This document shows positions 1-6,270 of a stretch of DNA of 12,940 nucleotides, in pieces. The DNA comes from an uncultured Eubacteriales bacterium (GTDB taxonomy: Bacteria > Bacillota_A > Clostridia > Christensenellales > Aristaeellaceae), in the NCBI GenBank assembly GCA_900321945.1, contig ONXY01000144.1, forward strand, positions 1-12,940. The letters run 5' to 3'. The notes beneath the pieces were generated by a model, which searched no databases, was not told the DNA's origin, and saw only the letters and a list, made by a program, of their open reading frames with translations. How positions within the stretch are numbered: the first letter of the stretch is position 1; each line of letters opens with the position of its first letter. The position numbers and the translations under genes are program-made.

Positions 1-624
1 CTCCGCGGTCGGAGTGGCCAGCGCCTTCACGTCCGACGGATCGACGGACGGATCGTCCGGATGGAAAGCGGCGATCTTCGCGATTTCAGACAGCAGCAGA
101 TTCGCGTCGCTTCCGGAGGTAAAGGTCAGGTACTCTGCCGTACGCCGGTCGCATTCCTTCCCCAGTTTTCGGAACGCCTCCGTAACGAAAGCGGTGAGTT
201 CGGCGCCTTTCAGCGGGTCGAAGCTTACCACGCCTTCCAGCTTTTTGACGGCCTGATACAGCTTTTTCCGTCCGTCCGGTTTCTGCACGCAGTAAAACAG
301 CAGAACGGTTGTTGCGGGAACAGCGGACAGATACCGGATCAGTCTGTCATCCGCCTCGGAACGCCCCGTGAGCGCGGGATAATCCCGCAGAAGCACGATT
401 CTGCGGTCAGCGAGGAAGGGCATCGTTTCCGCGGCGGCGATGACAGCGTCCGTCTCAGGCGCCTCCAGAACCGTTTCATTCAGGTCCTCCAGCCCTTCCG
501 GAAGAAGCTTCTTCCGGAGAGCGGCGAGAGCGCTCTGCTTCAGGTATTCCTCCTCTCCTTCAAAGAGGAGGACGGAGGGAACCCGGTTTTCGGCGGTCAG
601 CCGTTCAAAATCAGTCCGGTTCAG
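1..624 (-). CDS. holA: DNA polymerase III subunit delta (3' end of gene outside window)
   Basis: The delta subunit opens the beta sliding clamp and is part of the clamp-loader complex. The first 208 residues are visible; the gene continues past the left edge. The start region reads as the usual short helix followed by PSVLLFEGEEEYL (about residues 16-28), the family's LLYGEEEYL-like first strand and P-loop remnant. Further on are ETMPFLADRRIVLLRDY (about 66-82) and SGSDANLLLSEIAKIAAF (about 170-187), matching the 'GSDL..L..EI.KL..Y' segment of HolA. No ATG or GTG occurs in frame near the start. A CTG at 624-622 sits 9 nt after a GGAGG and puts 17 residues before the first core strand, the same as in B. 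subtilis HolA from memory. The alternative is a TTG at 660-658, without a ribosome binding site. The gene overlaps the end of comEC by 14 bp, so translation is probably coupled. Confidence 0.9.
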   Translation of the reverse strand, partial: MNRTDFERLTAENRVPSVLLFEGEEEYLKQSALAALRKKLLPEGLEDLNETVLEAPETDAVIAAAETMPFLADRRIVLLRDYPALTGRSEADDRLIRYLSAVPATTVLLFYCVQKPDGRKKLYQAVKKLEGVVSFDPLKGAELTAFVTEAFRKLGKECDRRTAEYLTFTSGSDANLLLSEIAKIAAFHPDDPSVDPSDVKALATPTAE

Positions 625-2899
625 GGAAAACCACCTCCGGTTCGGAAAGGAAAGTCTCAACGGAAAAGGCATGATCCCGGAAATGAACGGTCAGCATGCC
701 GTGTGGGTCGGTGGAAAAAAGAGGAATCCCGCCGAGACGGCCGTTCACCTGAGCGTATCGGTTTTCGCTGCCGCAGGACAGCAGAACGGCCCGGGGATGA
801 ACCGCCTCCAGAAACGCGGGAGACGTGGAGGAGACGGAACCGTGATGCGCGATCTTCAGCAGATCGGCCGGGACGGCAGCGTACTTCTCATAGCGGCCGT
901 CCAGATCCCCGGTCTGCAGGAGAACGGTGCCCAGAAGATGAATCCGCAGAACCAGGCAGGATTCGTTGGCGTCCTGGCCCGGCCGGGTTTTACCCCGCTT
1001 CGGCCAGACCGCGGTAATTTCCCCGGACGGGAGGGGAAGGACGTCCCCTGAGGACAGCGTCCTGAATTCCGTTCCGCTTTCCTTCAGTTCCTCCATGAAC
1101 TGAAGGACGTCCGGATGTACATCCGCCTGCTCCGCTCCGTCGGGAAGACAGATCACAGGGATCGGAATCCGGTCCTCCACCATCGCTTTCAGCCCGAAAA
1201 CGTGATCCGCGTGCAGATGCGTCAGAATCACCGCGTCCGGCGTCAGCCTCCGGCGGCGGAGAAAATCACTGAGGTCGCCGCCGTCGTCTCCCGCATCGAC
1301 GACCAGAACCGTATCCCGGTCCCAAAGAACCGCGGCGTCCGCATTCCCGGCGGAAAGCTGGATGTACTCCGTGGACCGGTGCGGGAAAACGATCAGAGAG
1401 AGAACAATGAGCAGGGTTCCGAAGGCTGAAAGCAGAACACGGGAGCGTTTTTTCCAGCGGAACACCGAGCAGAGTCCAAGCGCGAGAAGAAGAATACCGG
1501 CAGCGGTTACCGGACCGGACGCCTTCGTCCAGAGCGTAATGCCGGGCAGACCTCCCAGAAAGCGCACTGCGGAAACGAAGGCGGAGGTGGCGGAACGGGC
1601 AAGAAAACCGGCTGCGGAGGAAAGCCACGGAAAGGGAAGGGACAGCAGAACGATCCAGTAAAGCAGAATCAGACCGGTGCCCAGCAGCAGGACCGGACCG
1701 TTAACGATCAGCCCCAGCAGCGGAATCTCCTGAAAGGCGTAAAGCTGCGGGAGCAGGACGCCTGTCTGCGTGCCGGCGTATGCGGAAAACGCGTTCCGCA
1801 GCCAGCGGCCCGTCCGGCGGCGCGGCGCCCACAGAGAATTCAGAAAAGGAGAAACGACGGCCAGACCAAGCATGGCTCCGTAGGACAACTGAAAGGAGAG
1901 GCCCGTAAGCTGCACGGGGGAAACAAACAGAAAGAGCAGAAAAGCGGCCGACAGCAGGTGAAGCATGCTGCGCGGCCGGTTCAGCATCCTTCCACGCAGG
2001 AAGAGGAGCAGCAGGACCGAGGCGCGGAGTACGGGCGGATTTCCCCCGCACAGCGCGCTGTAGAATCCGAGAGCCGCCGCGTAAAGCCAGAACCGGATCC
2101 GCTGAGGAACGCGGAGAAGACGGAACAGAAGGGCGAGCATACCGACGAGAATCCCGGTATGAAAACCGCTGACGGACAGAATGTGCGCGATTCCGAGCCT
2201 CGAGAACGCTGTCCGGTCCTCCCGGGAAAGAAATGACCGCGTGCCGAGAAGCATTGCGGAGGCGTAGAGACCTGTTTCTTCTCCGAGAGCGGAAATCAGT
2301 GCGCCATGCAGCCGGTGCCGCAGGGAAGAGACGAATCCGGGGAAGGAAAAGGAATCCGGCTGCGAAACGGCGAGATCCGTGTTTCCGTATATTCCGACGC
2401 GGATCCCGCGCCGGAGCAGATCCTCCCGGAAATCATACCCGTCCGGATTGGACGCGCCGGACGGGTGATATACGGATCCGTGAAACGTGACGCGCATACC
2501 CGGAAGGAGTCCCTCAGGGAGTTCGTCCGCGTAGAAGGACCACCAGGCTCCTCCGGGAAGCGGAAGACCGTCCAGCGTAACGCCGGACAGCGCGGTGCGG
2601 AACTGACGCCCTGAACGCTCCTGAATCTCCTCCGACACGACTCCGGACACGGCGCGGCTTCCTTCGTCCGGCATCGGGGGATGCCAGGCCGAATATCCGC
2701 GCAGGCAGCCGAGCGCCAGAAAAAGCGCCAGGGCGGCGCAGAAGCGTCCTTTTCCCCGGAGCAGCAGAAAAGCGGCAAAGGCGGAAACAAGCGCCGCCGC
2801 GCCATACCAGGGAGATCCCGCGGCGCGGCCGAGAAGAAGCCCCGGCCCGAAGCACGCTGCGGCGGCCGGCAGGAGCCACCCGCGCTGACGCGCCGTCAC
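611..2899 (-). CDS. comEC: ComEC/Rec2 DNA-uptake channel protein
   Basis: Inner-membrane channel that carries single-stranded DNA into the cytoplasm during natural transformation. At 762 residues it has the full family architecture. N-terminal membrane helices lie at about residues 7-70. An OB-like DUF4131 region lies at about 80-175 and includes the typical NPDGYDFREDLLRRGI stretch at 151-166. The multi-helix competence domain lies at about 205-500, with LSVSGFHTG at 241-249, NPPVLRA at 287-293 and FQLSYGAMLG at 336-345. The C-terminal metallo-beta-lactamase domain lies at about 512-745, with VVDAGDDGGD near 533-542, HLHADH at 561-566 and LLKIAHHGS at 680-688. The zinc-ligand motif is intact, so a nuclease role is possible. 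The start is a GTG whose last two bases and the next A form the stop of the upstream gene (GTGA overlap). No comEA is next to it, unlike the common comEA-comEC order. Confidence 0.95.
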   Translation of the reverse strand: MTARQRGWLLPAAAACFGPGLLLGRAAGSPWYGAAALVSAFAAFLLLRGKGRFCAALALFLALGCLRGYSAWHPPMPDEGSRAVSGVVSEEIQERSGRQFRTALSGVTLDGLPLPGGAWWSFYADELPEGLLPGMRVTFHGSVYHPSGASNPDGYDFREDLLRRGIRVGIYGNTDLAVSQPDSFSFPGFVSSLRHRLHGALISALGEETGLYASAMLLGTRSFLSREDRTAFSRLGIAHILSVSGFHTGILVGMLALLFRLLRVPQRIRFWLYAAALGFYSALCGGNPPVLRASVLLLLFLRGRMLNRPRSMLHLLSAAFLLFLFVSPVQLTGLSFQLSYGAMLGLAVVSPFLNSLWAPRRRTGRWLRNAFSAYAGTQTGVLLPQLYAFQEIPLLGLIVNGPVLLLGTGLILLYWIVLLSLPFPWLSSAAGFLARSATSAFVSAVRFLGGLPGITLWTKASGPVTAAGILLLALGLCSVFRWKKRSRVLLSAFGTLLIVLSLIVFPHRSTEYIQLSAGNADAAVLWDRDTVLVVDAGDDGGDLSDFLRRRRLTPDAVILTHLHADHVFGLKAMVEDRIPIPVICLPDGAEQADVHPDVLQFMEELKESGTEFRTLSSGDVLPLPSGEITAVWPKRGKTRPGQDANESCLVLRIHLLGTVLLQTGDLDGRYEKYAAVPADLLKIAHHGSVSSTSPAFLEAVHPRAVLLSCGSENRYAQVNGRLGGIPLFSTDPHGMLTVHFRDHAFSVETFLSEPEVVFPEPD
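631..638 (-). promoter_or_regulatory. Shine-Dalgarno GGAGGTGG deciding the holA CTG start
   Basis: The minus strand reads GGAGGTGG here, inside the comEC coding region. The GGAGG core ends 9 nt before the CTG at 624. It is the only good ribosome binding site near the start of the holA frame, which is why CTG is preferred to the upstream TTG. Confidence 0.65.
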
Positions 2900-3612
2900 A
2901 GGGAGACCGCTTTTCCCGCTTCCGCCAGACAGGCGGCGGGAAAGCGGACGCGAGCCTCCCGGAGCAGAAGTTCCGGAGCGTAGACCGGATTCAGATGCGT
3001 CAGGATCAGCCGCTTCGCTCCGGCCTCCGCGGCCAGGCGCGCGGCGAGCGCGGCGGAAAGATGAGGCTTCCGTTCATCCCAGACGGCTTCCGGGAAAAGC
3101 CCGTCCGCCAGCAGCAGATCGACGTCCCGGTAGAAATCCGCAAGGGAAGGAAGCGTATTTGTATCCCCGGTATATCCGAACGACACGCCTTCATACTCCG
3201 CCCGGAAGCCTACGGCGGGGACGGGATGCCGGGCTTCGCCCACGCGGACCGCAGTTCCGCCGATCCGAACCGTTTCGCCGGGATGAATATCCCTCAGGGA
3301 GAAGCATCCCGCGCGGGATACGACCGCCCGTACGGCGGAACCGTCATCCGGAGGAGCGAAGACCTGAACCGTTTTCCCGGCCGCCTCCAGCCGGTAGATC
3401 AGCGGCAGCAGATCCGAGGTGTGGTCAAAATGCCAGTGGGAGAGAAACAGCGCGTCCAGATCCTCCGGCGGGCAGACAGCCGTCAGGCGCGAAAGAATTC
3501 CGGAACCGAAATCGAACTGCAGCAGGAGGGGGCCCGCTTCCAGCAGATAGCCGGATGCGGCGCCCGAAGAAGCCGGATAGGGACCGTTAACCCCCAGGAT
3601 ATGCAGCCTCAT
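2896..3612 (-). CDS. MBL-fold metallo-hydrolase (RNase Z-like / phosphodiesterase group)
   Basis: A 238-residue single-domain metallo-beta-lactamase-fold enzyme, probably cytoplasmic because it has no signal peptide. Zinc-binding residues visible are SHWHFDH at 58-64, H129 in the 'ARHPVP' segment, D150 in YTGDTN and H206 in LTHLNP. An extra H184 (KPHLSA) is followed by the 'LA..A.AKRLILTHLNP' helix-strand seen in YhfI/RNase Z-like proteins. Substrates in this group are phosphodiesters (cyclic nucleotides, RNA or related), and the exact one cannot be told. It lacks the length and flexible arm expected of a true RNase Z. An AAAGGAG lies 8 nt before the ATG, within the last codons of the upstream barstar gene, 2 bp away. 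It overlaps comEC by 4 bp, so the three genes are very likely co-transcribed. Whether it works with ComEC is unknown. Confidence 0.85.
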   Translation of the reverse strand: MRLHILGVNGPYPASSGAASGYLLEAGPLLLQFDFGSGILSRLTAVCPPEDLDALFLSHWHFDHTSDLLPLIYRLEAAGKTVQVFAPPDDGSAVRAVVSRAGCFSLRDIHPGETVRIGGTAVRVGEARHPVPAVGFRAEYEGVSFGYTGDTNTLPSLADFYRDVDLLLADGLFPEAVWDERKPHLSAALAARLAAEAGAKRLILTHLNPVYAPELLLREARVRFPAACLAEAGKAVSL

Positions 3613-3614
3613 GC

Positions 3615-3863
3615 TCAGAACTCCTTTACGTCCGCGCCCTGATCCCGGAAGACCCGGGCCACCAGCCTGAGACAGGAAACGACTTCGTCGGAGCCTTCCG
3701 GCCGGATCCAGAGCGCGGGACAGGCCGGCATTTCCGAGAGACAGTCGCTCAGCGCGTCCGCGTTCATGCCGTACCAGGAGGGAAGAGCGAGCAGAGATTT
3801 CAGCGATTCGTGAACCTGGGCGGGGGAGGCGTAATCGCCGCCGAAAAGACAGATAGTCTGCAT
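3615..3863 (-). CDS. Barstar-family (barnase inhibitor) protein without a partner nuclease
   Basis: An 82-residue protein resembling barstar, the small cytoplasmic inhibitor that plugs the active site of barnase-type ribonucleases. The core LPSWYGMNADALSDCL at 27-42 aligns with the barstar helix 'LPEYYGENLDALWDCL'. Set against the barnase-contact residues of B. amyloliquefaciens barstar (Y29, W38, D35, D39, E76), this protein has W30, S39, D36, D40 and probably D74, so the key acidic contacts are kept and W38 is lost. The length is close to the classical 89-90 residues. An AAAGGAG lies 9 nt upstream of the ATG. It is placed between an unknown membrane protein (43-bp gap) and the MBL hydrolase (2-bp gap). 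No ribonuclease gene is present in the window, so it may inhibit a nuclease encoded elsewhere or have taken on another binding role. Confidence 0.85.
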   Translation of the reverse strand: MQTICLFGGDYASPAQVHESLKSLLALPSWYGMNADALSDCLSEMPACPALWIRPEGSDEVVSCLRLVARVFRDQGADVKEF

Positions 3864-3906
3864 GTGTGAAAACTCCTTTCCTGTATCCGTTTAACCGCTG
3901 GTACCG

Positions 3907-4281
3907 TCAGATCCCTCTTCCGGTACGGACGGAGAAGGTAATCATGTAGGACGCGAAGGCGCTTTCCACCGTAATCAGGCGGGAATCCTGCGTGGCCAGC
4001 AGACGGAAAAGCGGCCAGTCCGTTCCAAGAGACGCAAGATACTGGTAGATCAGCGTCAGCACCACCAGCGCCGCGGGAATCCACAGAAGATGGGCGAAGG
4101 GCTCTCTGAGCCGGGTTGCCCCCGCCAGGGGAAGAAGCAGTCCCAGCGCGGTTCCCAGAACCGCTCCGAGAGCCAGACTTCCGAAAAACACGCCCATGGA
4201 GGAGAAAACCGGCAGCAGCAGGGCGGCGGTCAGCAGCAGGCCCAGAGGCAGCAGAATGACGATCAGCTTTCGCAGGAACAT
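3907..4281 (-). CDS. Unknown small membrane protein, about three transmembrane helices
   Basis: A 124-residue protein that I do not recognise. Hydrophobic segments at about 5-26, 30-53 and 65-86 are probable membrane helices. The first begins right after MFLRK, whose basic residues would favour a cytoplasmic N-terminus. The last 38 residues are polar and contain no clear motif. No catalytic residues stand out. The start is well supported: GGAGGAG lies 8 nt before the ATG. The gene overlaps the end of trmD by 19 bp, so translational coupling to trmD is likely. In most Bacillota this slot is held by rplS (ribosomal protein bL19), to which this protein bears no resemblance. Function is open; existence of the gene is fairly sure from the ribosome binding site, the overlap and a compact hydrophobic pattern. 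Confidence 0.75.
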   Translation of the reverse strand: MFLRKLIVILLPLGLLLTAALLLPVFSSMGVFFGSLALGAVLGTALGLLLPLAGATRLREPFAHLLWIPAALVVLTLIYQYLASLGTDWPLFRLLATQDSRLITVESAFASYMITFSVRTGRGI

Positions 4282-5015
4282 GCTTCATTCTCCTCCTTCA
4301 GCGATTTGAGAATCCGCCGGTCTTCCGGAGTGAGCGGCGCGGTTTCCAGCAGGTCGGGCCTGAATCGCAGCGTGGCTTTCAGGCTTTCCCTTCTGCGCCA
4401 GGCGCGTATTTTCGCGTGATCACCGTTCAGAAGCACGTCCGGAACCGGCCTTCCCTCCCATACACGCGGGCGGGTATACTGGGGATATTCCAGCAAACCG
4501 TCGGAGAAGGATTCCTCCTCGGGGCTTTCCGCGCTTCCCAGAACACCGGGAATGAAACGGGCCACGCAGTCAGTCAGCACCATGGCGGCCAGTTCCCCGC
4601 CGGTGAGAATATAGTCTCCGATGCTGATTTCCTCGTCCACGCAGGCGTCCAGAACCCGCTGGTCCACTCCCTCGTAGTGGCCGCAGAGAAGAATCAGCTC
4701 CTCCTCGGCCGCGAGCCGCCGCGCGGTTTCCGTGGTGAGGGTTTTCCCCCGGGGCCCCAGATAGATCCGCCGGCCGTTAAAATGATCGCCGGCCGCGGCG
4801 GCCATGGCGTCGCGGATGGGCTGGGCGAGCATGACCATGCCGGCGCCGCCGCCGAAAGGATAATCGTCGGTGTTTTTGTGCTTTCTGTCCGAGAACGGCC
4901 GGATATCCGTTACGGTGATTTCAAGAAGTCTCTGCTCCCTGGCTCTGCCCAGGATACTGGACGAAAAAACGCCGCCGAACATTTCGGGGAAGATTGTGAG
5001 AATCTTAATCTTCAA
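4263..5015 (-). CDS. trmD: tRNA (guanine-N1)-methyltransferase (m1G37)
   Basis: SPOUT-fold enzyme that methylates N1 of G37, next to the anticodon, using S-adenosylmethionine; this prevents +1 frameshifts. With the TTG start the protein is 250 residues and opens MKIKILTIFPEMF, as the family does. The knotted AdoMet site is seen as YPFGGGAGMVM at 52-62, GHYEGVDQR at 112-120 and SIGDYILTGGE at 131-141. SDGLLEYPQYTRP at 171-183 carries D172, the likely general base. The start was chosen because GAGGTG at 5028-5023 lies 7 nt before the TTG. The upstream ATG at 5030 would add MRWLS and has no ribosome binding site. It overlaps rimM by 11 bp, and the unknown membrane gene starts within its last codons. 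The C-terminal tail (EENEACSCES) is Cys-containing and not conserved. Confidence 0.95.
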   Translation of the reverse strand: MKIKILTIFPEMFGGVFSSSILGRAREQRLLEITVTDIRPFSDRKHKNTDDYPFGGGAGMVMLAQPIRDAMAAAAGDHFNGRRIYLGPRGKTLTTETARRLAAEEELILLCGHYEGVDQRVLDACVDEEISIGDYILTGGELAAMVLTDCVARFIPGVLGSAESPEEESFSDGLLEYPQYTRPRVWEGRPVPDVLLNGDHAKIRAWRRRESLKATLRFRPDLLETAPLTPEDRRILKSLKEENEACSCES

Positions 5016-5523
5016 AGACAGCCACCTCATCCAGGGGTCCGGAAAGGACGGAGATTCTGCGCTCCGCCACGTTCACCTCCGGAAAGACGCGCAGCAGGGC
5101 CGGAGCCATAAAGGGGCGGACGCCCGAGAAAACCCAGGTGTCCACAGGTCCGTTCTGCAGCACGTCCTTCAGCGTGCCGAGCACCCGTCCGGTTTCGTCC
5201 ACCGCCTCGCAGCCGATCAGATCCGCGATGTATTCCTCCCCTTCGGACAGCGGGGAGGCGTGCGCCCGGTCCACATACAGCTTCGCGCCGCGGAGCCGTT
5301 CCGCGTCCTCCGGACCGCGGCAGTCTCCCAGAACGGCGTAGACAAAGCCTTCGTGGATCCGGGTGACGCGGCAGGGAAGGGACAGATATTCACCCGCTTT
5401 GAGCAGGTACAGGGTTTTCCATTCCGCAAACAGCTCCAGATCCGCGGCGCAGGGTTTGATTTTGCATTCTCCCCGCAGCCCCTGGGGCTTCAGAACCTCG
5501 CCGATCATCAGATAGCCGGTCAT
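5005..5523 (-). CDS. rimM: 16S rRNA processing / 30S maturation factor RimM
   Basis: Assembly factor that binds ribosomal protein uS19 and helps mature the 30S head. The product is 172 residues, the usual size. The N-terminal RimM beta-barrel lies at about 4-85, with IGEVLKPQGLRGE at 7-19, the family signature. The PRC-barrel domain lies at about 93-170, with the EEYIADLIGCEA and VDTWVF segments. The ATG at 5523 is preferred: GAGG lies 5 nt upstream. A GTG six bases earlier (5529) would fall inside that ribosome binding site. It overlaps trmD by 11 bp. Upstream, toward khpA, is a 98-bp gap holding two hairpins, one terminator-like, so rimM-trmD expression may be lower than, or separate from, the upstream ribosomal genes. 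Confidence 0.94.
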   Translation of the reverse strand: MTGYLMIGEVLKPQGLRGECKIKPCAADLELFAEWKTLYLLKAGEYLSLPCRVTRIHEGFVYAVLGDCRGPEDAERLRGAKLYVDRAHASPLSEGEEYIADLIGCEAVDETGRVLGTLKDVLQNGPVDTWVFSGVRPFMAPALLRVFPEVNVAERRISVLSGPLDEVAVFED

Positions 5524-5541
5524 GTTCACCTCGGTATACGC

Positions 5542-5567
5542 CGGGTTTTTCCGTTCCGAAAAACCCG
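5542..5567 (-). promoter_or_regulatory. Hairpin in the rimM leader
   Basis: Perfect 10-bp inverted repeat CGGGTTTTTC / GAAAAACCCG with a 6-nt loop, ending 10 nt before the rimM ribosome binding site. On the minus strand no T-run follows it, so it is not a plain terminator. It could stabilise the rimM message, pause RNA polymerase or affect translation. Confidence 0.55.
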
Positions 5568-5573
5568 TGAAAT

Positions 5574-5610
5574 GAAAAAGGCGGAACCCGGCCGGACCGC
5601 TGGATTCCGC
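5574..5610 (-). terminator. Terminator-like hairpin between khpA and rimM
   Basis: On the minus strand, GCGGAATCC pairs with GGGTTCCGC (9 bp, one G-U pair) and is followed at once by CTTTTTC. The 12-nt loop can pair further. It begins 11 nt after the khpA stop. This is the form of a rho-independent terminator or attenuator inside an otherwise continuous gene train. Confidence 0.6.
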
Positions 5611-5621
5611 TCTTGCGATTA

Positions 5622-5849
5622 TTACTGGATCTCGACAAAAACGGGCTTGGCGTTTTTCGCCGTGGCCGCTTTGATCACGGAGCGGATCGCTTTGGCGATT
5701 CGGCCCTGCTTGCCGATGACCTTTCCCATGTCCTCCTCCGCCACATGAAGCTCGAGAATGATGGCCTCGGGGCCTTCCGTTTCGGTAACAGTGACCTGGT
5801 CCGGGTGCTCGACGAGGGACTGCGCCACAAAAGTAAGCAGTTCTTGCAT
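5622..5849 (-). CDS. khpA: KH-domain RNA-binding protein KhpA (YlqC family)
   Basis: A 75-residue protein consisting of little more than one type II KH domain. The RNA-contact loop IGKQGR is at 45-50 (GxxG = G46-K-Q-G49), followed by IAKAIRSVIKAA. In Bacillota, KhpA pairs with KhpB and affects cell-division gene expression and small RNAs. It opens MQELLTFVAQSLVEHPDQV, as the family does. AAAGGA lies 8 nt upstream of the ATG. It is placed after rpsP with a 57-bp gap, the standard position between bS16 and RimM. Confidence 0.93.
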   Translation of the reverse strand: MQELLTFVAQSLVEHPDQVTVTETEGPEAIILELHVAEEDMGKVIGKQGRIAKAIRSVIKAATAKNAKPVFVEIQ

Positions 5850-5906
5850 GGAGACATCCTTTCTGTTCTGCGGATTCCCCGGAAAGAGAAGCCGCGTGCT
5901 GTTACC

Positions 5907-6182
5907 TTACTTCTCTTCGGCGGCTTCAGCGGCTTTTTCTTCGATGGCGCCGGTCTTCTTCAGCAGAATCCGGACGGTATCGGTGGGCTGCGCGCCGACT
6001 CCGAGCCAGTACCTGGCGCGCTCGGCGTCCACCTTGATCTCAGCGGGCTTGGTCATGGGGTTGTAGTAGCCGATTTCCTCGATGAAACGACCGTCCCGGG
6101 GGCTGCGGATATCAGCCACGACCACGCGGTAGAAAGGCTTTTTCTTCATTCCCATTCTCTTCAGACGAATCTTTACGGACAT
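5907..6182 (-). CDS. rpsP: 30S ribosomal protein bS16
   Basis: A 91-residue ribosomal protein of the 30S body. It opens [36 protein letters not shown] sequence, which is diagnostic of bS16, and continues through GYYNPM and the [15 protein letters not shown] segment at about 62-76. The tail is short, acidic and Ala-rich ([11 protein letters not shown]). The start is the ATG at 6182, with AGGAGG at 6198-6193, 10 nt upstream. A TTG at 6191 is only 1 nt from that site and unlikely to be used. It sits downstream of ffh with an 88-bp gap that contains a perfect palindrome. Confidence 0.96.
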   Translation of the reverse strand: MSVKIRLKRMGMKKKPFYRVVVADIRSPRDGRFIEEIGYYNPMTKPAEIKVDAERARYWLGVGAQPTDTVRILLKKTGAIEEKAAEAAEEK

Positions 6183-6224
6183 TTGTGACAATCCTCCTAA
6201 AAAAGTTTTGATGATTTATGGATA

Positions 6225-6243
6225 TCATATACCAGGTATATGA
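6225..6243. repeat. Perfect 19-bp palindrome in the ffh-rpsP gap
   Basis: TCATATACC-A-GGTATATGA: 9-bp arms around one base. The central single base is too tight for a normal RNA loop, although an 8-bp stem with a 3-nt loop is possible. No T-run follows. It is AT-rich compared with its surroundings, about 43 bp upstream of the rpsP start, and has the form of an operator for a dimeric DNA-binding protein. Nothing in the window shows what would bind. Confidence 0.5.
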
Positions 6244-6270
6244 GACCAATCCTGTGGCGCTCCCGGCTTC

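Noticed and set aside
61..1051. Plus-strand frames of 318 and 203 codons over holA and comEC
   Set aside because: Arg/Gly/Pro-rich shadow frames that overlap two well-supported minus-strand genes; no family features.
3901..3926. GTACCG/CGGTAC inverted repeat near the end of the membrane-protein gene
   Set aside because: Only 6 bp with a 14-nt loop and no T-run; expected by chance at this GC content.
2896..4281. Membrane protein, barstar and MBL hydrolase as a toxin-antitoxin or defence cassette
   Set aside because: No toxin nuclease, no sensor domain and no mobile-element signs; the genes sit in a housekeeping operon with the same base composition, so a defence role is not supported.
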